DNA of 8,699 nucleotides from Candidatus Zhuqueibacterota bacterium RBG_16_48_16 (GTDB taxonomy: Bacteria > Zhuqueibacterota > Zhuqueibacteria > Residuimicrobiales > Sediminimicrobiaceae), in NCBI GenBank assembly GCA_001771235.1, contig METF01000048.1, positions 1-8,699 on the forward strand, read 5' to 3'. Below the pieces are notes generated by a model. The model saw only the letters and a list, made by a program, of their open reading frames with translations, had not been told where the DNA came from and made no database searches. A program made the translations under genes and the position numbers. How positions within the stretch are numbered: the first letter of the stretch is position 1; each line of letters opens with the position of its first letter. This document shows positions 1 to 6,450 of this stretch, in pieces.

Positions 1-2
1 TG

Positions 3-371
3 GAGCGACATCATTTTGCCTTGCAGGAAAAATTGAAAACAATTGATAAAACAAAAGCTCGTCGGTTTCTCAAGGACAGGCTGGCGGAATTGGCAAAAAT
101 TCACGACTATAGCTATAACCGGACATTCATTCGAAATCAAAAAACGCGCTGGGGAAGCTGTTCCGGCAGAAATAATATCAATCTCAACCTTTACCTTATC
201 TTGCTGCCGATGCAGATCAGGGACTATGTATTGCTGCACGAGCTTGTGCACACGCGGGTTAAAAATCACCAAAAGGCGTTTTGGGATGAATTGAGCAGGA
301 ACATTCCCAATGCAAAACACCTGGATAAAAAGTTGAGAACTTATAAGATCGGTTTTTTGCACGACCGATAA
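3..371 (+). CDS. YgjP/SprT-like zinc metallopeptidase (DUF45), 5' partial
   Basis: C-terminal part of a predicted zinc-dependent metallopeptidase of the YgjP-like (DUF45) family. The frame is open back to the window edge, so the true start is probably outside; the TTG at 21 is more likely an internal leucine codon. Visible signature: an RWGSCS motif (about 147-164), a conserved hydrophobic stretch ending in P and DYVLLHE, and the catalytic HELVH motif at 237-251 (two zinc-ligand histidines and the general-base glutamate). These are followed by NHQKAFW (264-284), whose histidine at 267-269 is the expected third zinc ligand. All catalytic positions expected of the family are present, so the enzyme should be active. 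The substrate is unknown; members are small cytosolic proteins, some encoded beside restriction systems. The stop at 369-371 lies 14 bases before the tolC-like start, so the two genes may share a transcript, although no functional link is obvious. Confidence 0.85.
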   Translation, partial: ERHHFALQEKLKTIDKTKARRFLKDRLAELAKIHDYSYNRTFIRNQKTRWGSCSGRNNINLNLYLILLPMQIRDYVLLHELVHTRVKNHQKAFWDELSRNIPNAKHLDKKLRTYKIGFLHDR

Positions 372-373
372 TG

Positions 374-378
374 AGGAG
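374..378 (+). promoter_or_regulatory. Ribosome binding site choosing the TolC-family start
   Basis: AGGAG, seven bases before the ATG at 386. It lies downstream of the alternative in-frame ATG at 371 (which overlaps the preceding stop as TAATG), so it supports 386 as the real start. Starting at 386 also places a hydrophobic signal-peptide core close to the N-terminus. Confidence 0.6.
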
Positions 379-385
379 TGAGTCA

Positions 386-1807
386 ATGAGCTTTACTCGC
401 CTGGTCGACTTGACAGCGACCGTGATTTTTTTATCTTTGACTTTCATGCTATTCGAGCCGGGAATGGCTCCGGCCGTTTTTTCGCAGGAGGTCGAAGCCG
501 TCACATACCTGACAATGGAACAAGCCGTCTCCAGGGCATTGGTCAAAAATAACCAGGTGCTTTCCGGCAGGTTCGCGCTGCAAAAGGCTATATGGGACAA
601 ACGCAATGCCTGGACCCAGCTCCTCCCTTATGTGAGCCTGAATTCACGCATGATGCGCATCGATGACCAGACCTTTGCCGAGCGCGATTTTCGCCGCTAC
701 CTGCCGGAGCCTATAAGGAGTGAAATCCCACAAACCGTTTTCCAGGAATCCTTTTATACATCGCTCGACCTGACTTTGCCGGTGTTTAACAGCGCCTTGT
801 TGAACAGCATCGCCATCGCCAATTCGAACAAGAACATGGCCGCAAGCATGAGCCAATCGACCCGGCAGAATATTATTTACCAGGTCGTCAGCACGTATTT
901 GACTATTTTAAAAAACAAAGACATATTGCAGTTGCAGCGCGACTATCTGGATCTGTCGCAGATGAATTATGATAAAGCCGAAAGAATGTACAATGCCGGC
1001 CGTTTTTCCAAATCCGAAGCCCTGCGCTGGAAAGTGGATTTCCAACAACAAAAAAGTGTCGTGGTGAGCAACGAAGCGCAGGTGCGCAGCCATAGGAAGC
1101 TCCTGAACCGGCTGTTGAACATCAAATTTGATGAAGAGATTGAAATTCAATCCGACGTTCCGCAGCAGGTGGAAAATGAAAGCCAAAAGCTTTTGCAAAT
1201 GACCAATGACGAGCTTTTGCATCTCATCGAGGTGAATGATGAACAGCTCATAAAGGTCAATGCGGCGCTGCAGGCGGCCAGGTCGAATACCGAGACCAGC
1301 AAACATTTCTATCAAAACGCCTATACCTCATGCCTGCCGAATGTGTCGCTGAGCTATTCCTACGGATGGCGGGAAAACAACACCGTTGCCCTGGATGATT
1401 ATTCTCCCAGGACATTGATGCTCAATCTGCAAATGCCGCTGTTCACGTCCTTTCAAAATTACACGGCCATTAAATCGTCCTACTATCAATATCGCCAAAG
1501 CCAGGAGGACTTTTACGACCAGTTGCAAAACACCCGGTTTTTCCTGACCGAAACCGTGAACAAGCTGATAGAGCTCAAAACGCAGCGAGAATTATCGCAA
1601 GTCAGTTTGGAATACAGCGATTTGAATTACCGCATCGTGGAACAGCAGAAAGAGCAGGGCCTTGTATCAAACCTTGATTTTATCGATGCCAAGCTGAATC
1701 TGCAAAACGCCAAACTGAACGACATCAGCGCGCATTACGATTTTATCACGGCCATGGTGGAGTTGTACTATCTTTTGGGCAAAGTCGATGTGCTGTGGCG
1801 AAAATAA
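386..1807 (+). CDS. TolC-family outer membrane efflux protein
   Basis: Outer-membrane channel component of a tripartite efflux pump; it forms a trimeric beta-barrel plus periplasmic alpha-helical tunnel that receives substrate from the RND pump. From ATG 386 it has 473 residues, close to the usual 420-500. The N-terminus is a Sec signal peptide with a long hydrophobic core (TATVIFLSLTFMLF) and a likely cleavage just before QEVEAV. The family's duplicated architecture is visible. Repeat 1 contains LPVFNSALLNSI (a strand-turn-helix entry) and the helix NYDKAERMYNAGRFSKSEAL. Repeat 2 contains MPLFTSFQNYTAI and ends in the helix NYRIVEQQKEQGLVSNLDFI, then DAKLNLQNAKL, the typical C-terminal OEP pattern. 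Glutamine-rich helices between them are expected of the tunnel. The gene precedes the adaptor and permease and most likely works with them. An alternative start at 371 would add five residues. Substrate cannot be inferred. Confidence 0.93.
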   Translation: MSFTRLVDLTATVIFLSLTFMLFEPGMAPAVFSQEVEAVTYLTMEQAVSRALVKNNQVLSGRFALQKAIWDKRNAWTQLLPYVSLNSRMMRIDDQTFAERDFRRYLPEPIRSEIPQTVFQESFYTSLDLTLPVFNSALLNSIAIANSNKNMAASMSQSTRQNIIYQVVSTYLTILKNKDILQLQRDYLDLSQMNYDKAERMYNAGRFSKSEALRWKVDFQQQKSVVVSNEAQVRSHRKLLNRLLNIKFDEEIEIQSDVPQQVENESQKLLQMTNDELLHLIEVNDEQLIKVNAALQAARSNTETSKHFYQNAYTSCLPNVSLSYSYGWRENNTVALDDYSPRTLMLNLQMPLFTSFQNYTAIKSSYYQYRQSQEDFYDQLQNTRFFLTETVNKLIELKTQRELSQVSLEYSDLNYRIVEQQKEQGLVSNLDFIDAKLNLQNAKLNDISAHYDFITAMVELYYLLGKVDVLWRK

Positions 1808-1880
1808 TGAGGAACGAACGACGAAGCAATCCCCTTGCTTTACCGGAGATTGCCTGGGTAAAAAACGCCGCGCAATGACA
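1808..1880 (+). repeat. Hairpin-forming dispersed-type repeat between tolC-like gene and adaptor
   Basis: Begins directly after the TolC-family stop. The core GCAATCCCC (1826-1834) pairs with GGAGATTGC (1845-1853) with one mismatch, giving a 9-bp imperfect stem with a 10-base loop. The motifs GAGGAACGA, CGAAGCAATC, GGAGATTGC and a terminal CGCAATGACA (1871-1880) resemble a palindromic intergenic repeat that I recall from many environmental bacterial genomes (ends of the type TGTCATTGCGAGG, centre CGAAGCAATC). The right end fits this; the left end seems truncated or degenerate where it meets the gene. There is no U-run after the stem, so it does not look like a standard terminator. Family membership rests on memory and was not searched. 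Confidence 0.5.
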
Positions 1881-1930
1881 GAAAATTTTCAAATCGAATA
1901 GTTTTCGTTCGGACTCTGAATATTGAACGT

Positions 1931-1934
1931 GGAG
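1931..1934 (+). promoter_or_regulatory. Ribosome binding site choosing the adaptor start
   Basis: GGAG six bases before ATG 1941. The frame can be opened at a TTG at 1923, but that codon has no comparable upstream site, and 1941 gives a compact lipoprotein signal peptide with two lysines directly before the hydrophobic core. Confidence 0.6.
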
Positions 1935-1940
1935 CTTGAT

Positions 1941-3077
1941 ATGCAAAAGAAAGCTGGTATTTTGATTGTGGTGTTCATCATTGTTGGGATGTTCTCGTGC
2001 TCCAAGCCGGGCAGTCAGGAAAACGCGGAAAGCGATGACAATGCCCCCGGGGATGTTTCGGCAACGGCAGAAGATCGGGGCATTCCCGTTGAAGCGCTTG
2101 TCGTCAAATCAGAAATTGTGGAGCAGACCTTTCCGTTCAGCGGGGTGCTGGAGCCGCTTCACTCGGTCGACCTGGTGTCCGAGGTTTCCGGCAAGGTACA
2201 ACATATTTATAAGCAATTAGGAGATCCGGTGACGGTGAAAGATACTCTTGCGCTTATCGATGACCGGATACCGCTGAGCCAATTTCGCCAGGCGCAATCC
2301 GCGGTTATTTCCGCGGAAAACAATCTCGATATCGCCCGGCTCAATCTTAAAAGCGACCGGGAATTGTTGGAAAATGGCGACATATCCCAACTGGCTTTTG
2401 ACAACTCGCAACTGGCCGTGAAAACGGCGGAGGCCAATCGTTTATCGGCCATGGCTTCATTCAGCCTAGCGGAAAAAGGTTACAAAGACACGCGCATCAC
2501 CTCGCCCATCGATGGCTTTATTTCGCGAAAATATATCGATATCGGCACGATGGCGACGCCCGGTTCGCCGCTTTATCGGGTGGTGGACTTGAGTTCTTTG
2601 AAAATCAACGTCGGTGTTCCGCAGTCGGTCATCGACAACGTAAGGACGGGCAGCGGCGCGGAGATAACGATCCCGGCGCTGCGTGACCAGAGCTTCAACG
2701 GCCAGGTATCCTATATTTCCCCGCAGGCGGATGAAAGCACCGGCACGTTTACAGCCGAGGTTCGGGTGAAAAACACGGCTGACTATCTTCTTCGGGCGGG
2801 CATGACCAGCAAGATCGATCTCAAGTTATCCTCTTATGGAAAAAGGATAGCCGTTCCGGATCATGCCGTGGTGAGCAAAGATGGCTCTCAATACGTTTAC
2901 AAAATCCACAAAGACCTGGCACAGTTGACGGCAATTTCGGTTGCCGAGGCTTTTGGCTCTAAAGTCCTGATCGACGACGGCGTGGCCGAGGGCGATACAC
3001 TTGTCACCGTCGGCATGAAGAACCTGGGTGTGGATACAAAAGTGTTTATTGAAACGCTGCATCATGACGCGCGATAG
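1941..3077 (+). CDS. RND efflux periplasmic adaptor (membrane fusion protein), lipoprotein
   Basis: Periplasmic adaptor that bridges the inner-membrane RND pump and the outer-membrane channel (HlyD/AcrA-like, RND_mfp). From ATG 1941 it has 378 residues, normal for the family. The N-terminus MQKKAGILIVVFIIVGMFSC is a type II signal peptide with Cys20 as the likely lipidated residue, so the protein should be membrane-anchored. Domains in order: low-complexity acidic linker (about 21-45); barrel strand and first lipoyl half (VSGKVQHIYKQLGDPVTVKDTL); alpha-helical hairpin rich in Q, A, N and L (about 113-175); second lipoyl half (DTRITSPIDGFISRKYIDIGTMATPGSPLY), whose ITSPIDGFIS core is diagnostic; then beta-barrel and membrane-proximal domain (GQVSYISPQADESTGTFTAEVRVKN, and LRAGMTSKIDL). 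It sits between the TolC-type and RND genes. The stop codon TAG at 3075-3077 lies inside the first unit of a 7-bp tandem array; the frame after it stays open to 3299. Confidence 0.94.
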   Translation: MQKKAGILIVVFIIVGMFSCSKPGSQENAESDDNAPGDVSATAEDRGIPVEALVVKSEIVEQTFPFSGVLEPLHSVDLVSEVSGKVQHIYKQLGDPVTVKDTLALIDDRIPLSQFRQAQSAVISAENNLDIARLNLKSDRELLENGDISQLAFDNSQLAVKTAEANRLSAMASFSLAEKGYKDTRITSPIDGFISRKYIDIGTMATPGSPLYRVVDLSSLKINVGVPQSVIDNVRTGSGAEITIPALRDQSFNGQVSYISPQADESTGTFTAEVRVKNTADYLLRAGMTSKIDLKLSSYGKRIAVPDHAVVSKDGSQYVYKIHKDLAQLTAISVAEAFGSKVLIDDGVAEGDTLVTVGMKNLGVDTKVFIETLHHDAR

Positions 3078-3199
3078 CGGATGCCGGACTCCGGATGCCA
3101 GATGCCAGATACGAGATGCCGGATGCCAGATGTCAGATACCCGATGTCAGATATCAGTAACGAGCAACCAGCAACCAACAACCAACAACAAACAACTAA
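3074..3199 (+). repeat. Degenerate 7-bp tandem repeat array (18 units)
   Basis: Eighteen consecutive 7-base units with no break in phase. The left part follows ATGCCAG/ATGCCGG (for example 3081, 3095, 3102, 3116, 3123), then ATGTCAG and ATATCAG variants (3130-3157). A transition unit TAACGAG (3158-3164) leads to CAACCAG and CAACCAA units (3165-3185), then CAACAAA and CAACTAA (3186-3199). The first unit, ATAGCGG (3074-3080), contains the adaptor stop codon. Because 7 is not a multiple of 3, two forward frames read through the whole array as a 7-residue periodic peptide; I regard these as non-coding. The architecture recalls the short heptanucleotide tandem repeats (STRRs) known from cyanobacteria, but the unit sequence is different and no cyanobacterial origin is implied. 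Confidence 0.9.
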
Positions 3200-3230
3200 A
3201 AGGATGCCACGTATCTCATCAGTAACTACT

Positions 3231-3234
3231 AGGA
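3231..3234 (+). promoter_or_regulatory. Weak ribosome binding site of the RND permease
   Basis: AGGA ten bases before ATG 3245, a short match at long spacing. It lies outside the heptamer array. The adaptor stop is 167 bases upstream, so direct translational coupling of adaptor and permease is unlikely. Confidence 0.4.
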
Positions 3235-3244
3235 ACACGAGCTT

Positions 3245-6200
3245 ATGTCTGTCGCTGAATTTTCTACAAAAAACCCCGTGCTGGTCAATCTGCTTATGAT
3301 CGGTCTGTTTATCTTTGGAGGGATTTGTCTTTTACAAATGCCGACGGAGCTGAATCCGCAGGTCGAATTCAACTGGATTTTTGTTACCGTGGTATATCCA
3401 GGCGCTTCACCAAGTGAAACGGAAAGCCTGATTGTCGACCCACTCGAAGCGGAGATTCAGGACGTGGATAAGATTTCCGAAATCCAATCCGAGGCGGGCG
3501 AAAGCTATGGTTTTCTGCTCATCAAGTTCGACGATATGTCGGAGCGCGAATTCAGGGAAAAGCTCACCGATGTAAAAACCGAGATCGACAAAGTCGTGCT
3601 GCCGGAGGATGCCGAAGACCCTCTCATCGAAGCATTTGACAGCGGCGACTTTTTGCCCATCATTACGGCGAACATGTCTTTTACCATTCCGGAAGACAAT
3701 GCACATAAAATTGCCGATGACCTCGAAGAAGACATCACCGACTTGCCGGGCGTCGCTCGCGTCCAGGTGTCGGGCCTGGCTGAGCGCGAAATCTGGGTGG
3801 AGGTGGAGCCGGCGAGGATGAATTCACTCGGCGTGACCTTTGATGAAATCGTCATGGCGGTCAAGCTGCGTAACCTGAACGTCCCCGGCGGAAACATTTC
3901 TATCGGCAAAACGGAGTACCTGATCAGGTCGCTGGGGGAGTATCAATCGATTAAAGAGATAGAGAATACGGTTATCCGCACCTCTGCTAAAGGCGATTTT
4001 ATCAAAATAAATGATGTTGCCAAAGTGACCGACCGCAGGGAAGAACTCACCATCCTCTCCAGAATCAACAAAAAGAATTCGATCACCTTTTCGCTGTCCA
4101 AAAAGAGCGATGCAAATTCTATCGATGTCATCGACCAGGTCAAAAAAATTGTAGCAGATTATAGCAGAATTGTCCCGGACGGCGTGGAATTCGGCTTTTC
4201 CAATGACAATTCGATTTACATTGAACGGGTCATTCGCGTTCTCCGCGACAATGCTATTTTCGGCATGGTGCTCATTTTTGCGATTTTGTTTCTTTTTTTG
4301 GGAAAAACAAATGCCCTGCTGGCCTCGCTGGGCATTCCGATCTCCTTTTTCATCACCTTCATCTTTATGTACCTGACCGGCAATAGTCTGAATGGCAGCA
4401 CACTTTTTGCCCTGGTCATGGTTTTGGGCATCATTGTCGATGATGCCATCATTATTCTGGAAAACGCCCATCGCTACCGGCTGAAGGGCTATGACTCTTT
4501 TCAGTCAGCGGTTATCGGCACCAAAGAAGTGGCCTTGCCCATTCTCTCCTCCATCGGCACCAACATCGCCGCCTTCCTTCCGCTGATGCTGTTGCCCGGC
4601 ATCATGGGCAAATTTATGCGCATCATCCCATTAGTCTTTTCCCTCGCGCTGATAGCTTCTCTTTTTGAAGCATTTTTTCTCCTGCCGTCCCACTATGCCG
4701 ACTGGACGATAAAGTCAAAGGTCTATAAAAAAGGTGAGAAACGCTTTTTTATCCTTCTCAGAAAAGCTTATGGCCATTTTTTGATCAAAGTCTTGCGCAA
4801 GCGTTACTGGGTGTTGGCCGGACTGGTTGTGCTGCTGTTAGTGTCGCTGATGATCATTCCGCTCATCGGCGTGGAATTGTTTGGCGACGAGGATCTCGAC
4901 CAGTTCAGCGTTTTGGTTAAATTCCCCGAAGGCACCAGCCTGGAAGAATCCGACCGAATCATGCGCAAGTTTGAAGAAGAGGCGCTTGGCCTGCCAAGGA
5001 GTGACGTCCGCGATGTCATTGTCAATGTCGGTTTGTTGCAGGGCAACGAGCAGTGGCTGACGAGAAAAAATGTCGCTCAAATCATCATGCAATTGACGCC
5101 AAAGGAGCAGCGCACCAAGTCGGTCGATGAAGTATTAGCGGCCATGCAGGAGAGAATCCGGCATATCAGCGGGCCGATATCGGTGGAGCTGGAAAAAGTA
5201 TCGGGCGGGCCGCCCACGGGCAAACCCATCTCGGTGAAAGTGCAGGGAAAATACCTTGAGGATATTAAAAAAGCGGCACTGGCCTTGCAGGACTCCATCC
5301 GCAGGATGGAAGGAACCCTGAATGTGACGGATGATTTTCCGCCGGGCAAACAAGAGATACGGGTCGTGATCGATGAAAAGCAGGCCGCATTATATGGTTT
5401 TAGCACGCAATTTATCGCTCTCACTGTTCGTTATGCGTTTGACGGCGTTCAAGCGACCGAATTCCGCGATGGCGATGATGAAATTGATGTGATTGTAAAA
5501 TATGACCAATCCGGCAGATCGTCTGTTGACGATGTACTGAATCTCTACATCACTAATGCCGCCGGCCAAACCGTAGCCCTGCGCGATATGGTCAAATTCG
5601 AAATCCAACCCGGTCCTACGGTGATAAAAAGGTTCGATCAAAAGAGAACTATCATGGTGCTCGGTGAGATTGACAAGTCCAAAGTGTCGCTGGACAAAGT
5701 GAATGGCAAGATGATGGACATGTTCCCAAAACTTGAAAAACTCTTTCCGGGCGTGACTTTTGAAATCGGTGGCCAGTTTGAAGAATTTGTGAATGTGTTC
5801 AAAAATATAACCACATTATTTGTTTTGGCACTTATTCTCATCTTTCTTATATTGGGCACGCAATTCAATTCATACAGTCAACCCCTCGTTATACTGACCA
5901 CCATTCCCTTTGGGTTGATTGGGGCCATGCTCGGCTTGCTCATTTCGGGTAATCCGTTCAGCATTGTGGCCTTGTTCGGTTTTGTGGCACTCTCCGGTAT
6001 CGTCGTCAATGATGCCATTGTCATGATCTCGTTCATGAACAACCGCCGATCCAGTGGCAGGACGAGCGTGCTCAGGCTTTGGCGCAGCATCGTAGACTCC
6101 GGGCGGCTAAGGCTGCGGCCAATTATTTTAACCTCACTGACAACCATTTCCGGATTATTGCCCATGGCTTTTGGGCTTGGCGGCTCTTCCGCCATGTGGT

Positions 6201-6331
6201 CGCCATTGGCTAATGTGATCGTTTTTGGTCTCGTGGTGTCGACGTTGCTCACGCTTTTTGTCATCCCATGTTTTGTTGCCGTGCTGGATGATATGAAAGG
6301 AAGCAGGAAAAAAGTACGTGGACTGAAATAA
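3245..6331 (+). CDS. RND-family efflux permease (AcrB/HAE-1-like)
   Basis: Inner-membrane proton-driven pump, 1028 residues, full length for the family (AcrB is about 1050). The start is right because the N-terminus has the family pattern: a short amphipathic segment, TM1 (about 12-31), then LQMPTELNPQVEF and VTVVYPGASPSETESLIVDPLE. The two-fold repeat is intact: porter/docking half 1, TM2-6 (about 333-475), TM7 (about 520-545), porter/docking half 2, TM8-12 (about 855-1015). The proton-relay pair in TM4 is present as D399-D400 (GIIVDDAIIILEN). In TM11 the R and T of RLRPIILTSL match AcrB R971 and T978. In TM10 the AcrB lysine K940 is replaced: the motif is GIVVNDAIV with N922-D923. This substitution occurs in several RND subgroups, so the gene need not be defective. 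Substrate is not predictable; multidrug, solvent or metabolite export are all possible. It follows the adaptor and completes a three-gene export system. Confidence 0.96.
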   Translation: MSVAEFSTKNPVLVNLLMIGLFIFGGICLLQMPTELNPQVEFNWIFVTVVYPGASPSETESLIVDPLEAEIQDVDKISEIQSEAGESYGFLLIKFDDMSEREFREKLTDVKTEIDKVVLPEDAEDPLIEAFDSGDFLPIITANMSFTIPEDNAHKIADDLEEDITDLPGVARVQVSGLAEREIWVEVEPARMNSLGVTFDEIVMAVKLRNLNVPGGNISIGKTEYLIRSLGEYQSIKEIENTVIRTSAKGDFIKINDVAKVTDRREELTILSRINKKNSITFSLSKKSDANSIDVIDQVKKIVADYSRIVPDGVEFGFSNDNSIYIERVIRVLRDNAIFGMVLIFAILFLFLGKTNALLASLGIPISFFITFIFMYLTGNSLNGSTLFALVMVLGIIVDDAIIILENAHRYRLKGYDSFQSAVIGTKEVALPILSSIGTNIAAFLPLMLLPGIMGKFMRIIPLVFSLALIASLFEAFFLLPSHYADWTIKSKVYKKGEKRFFILLRKAYGHFLIKVLRKRYWVLAGLVVLLLVSLMIIPLIGVELFGDEDLDQFSVLVKFPEGTSLEESDRIMRKFEEEALGLPRSDVRDVIVNVGLLQGNEQWLTRKNVAQIIMQLTPKEQRTKSVDEVLAAMQERIRHISGPISVELEKVSGGPPTGKPISVKVQGKYLEDIKKAALALQDSIRRMEGTLNVTDDFPPGKQEIRVVIDEKQAALYGFSTQFIALTVRYAFDGVQATEFRDGDDEIDVIVKYDQSGRSSVDDVLNLYITNAAGQTVALRDMVKFEIQPGPTVIKRFDQKRTIMVLGEIDKSKVSLDKVNGKMMDMFPKLEKLFPGVTFEIGGQFEEFVNVFKNITTLFVLALILIFLILGTQFNSYSQPLVILTTIPFGLIGAMLGLLISGNPFSIVALFGFVALSGIVVNDAIVMISFMNNRRSSGRTSVLRLWRSIVDSGRLRLRPIILTSLTTISGLLPMAFGLGGSSAMWSPLANVIVFGLVVSTLLTLFVIPCFVAVLDDMKGSRKKVRGLK

Positions 6332-6345
6332 GCGGAATGAAATAG

Positions 6346-6375
6346 TTGAATATTTTGCTGTGTCGTTTGTATATT
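6346..6375 (+). promoter_or_regulatory. Possible sigma-70-type promoter for the phosphatase gene
   Basis: TTGAAT (6346-6351), an 18-base spacer, then TATATT (6370-6375), in the AT-rich 119-base gap after the permease. Matches to consensus are 4/6 and 5/6. It would start transcription near 6382 and make the phosphatase gene a unit separate from the efflux operon. This is a consensus match only; AT-rich DNA gives such matches by chance. Confidence 0.3.
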
Positions 6376-6450
6376 TGTTTTTTGAAATCAGAAGAACTAT
6401 ACGACAAAGCACTCGAGTTGGCTGGTGAGAAATAATTAGAATAAATCGAT

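Noticed and set aside
371..385. TAATG overlap between the metallopeptidase stop and an ATG at 371 as true translational coupling
   Set aside because: The Shine-Dalgarno sequence at 374-378 lies downstream of that ATG and fits the ATG at 386, which also gives a better signal peptide.
908..1315. 135-codon minus-strand open frame opposite the TolC-family gene
   Set aside because: Antisense to a well-supported gene, no recognisable motif and no convincing start context.
3074..3199. CRISPR array
   Set aside because: Units are 7 bases with no unique spacers between repeats, and no cas genes are present.
3081..3299. Small + strand open frame (72 codons) through the heptamer array, giving a 7-residue periodic peptide
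   Set aside because: The periodicity is explained by the 7-bp DNA repeat; the second half overlaps the permease start in another frame. There is no ribosome binding site of its own.
3824..4471. 215-codon open frame on the minus strand opposite the RND permease
   Set aside because: It lies wholly within a strongly supported permease gene, its product shows no recognisable domain, and it is an antisense shadow of the coding strand's codon pattern.
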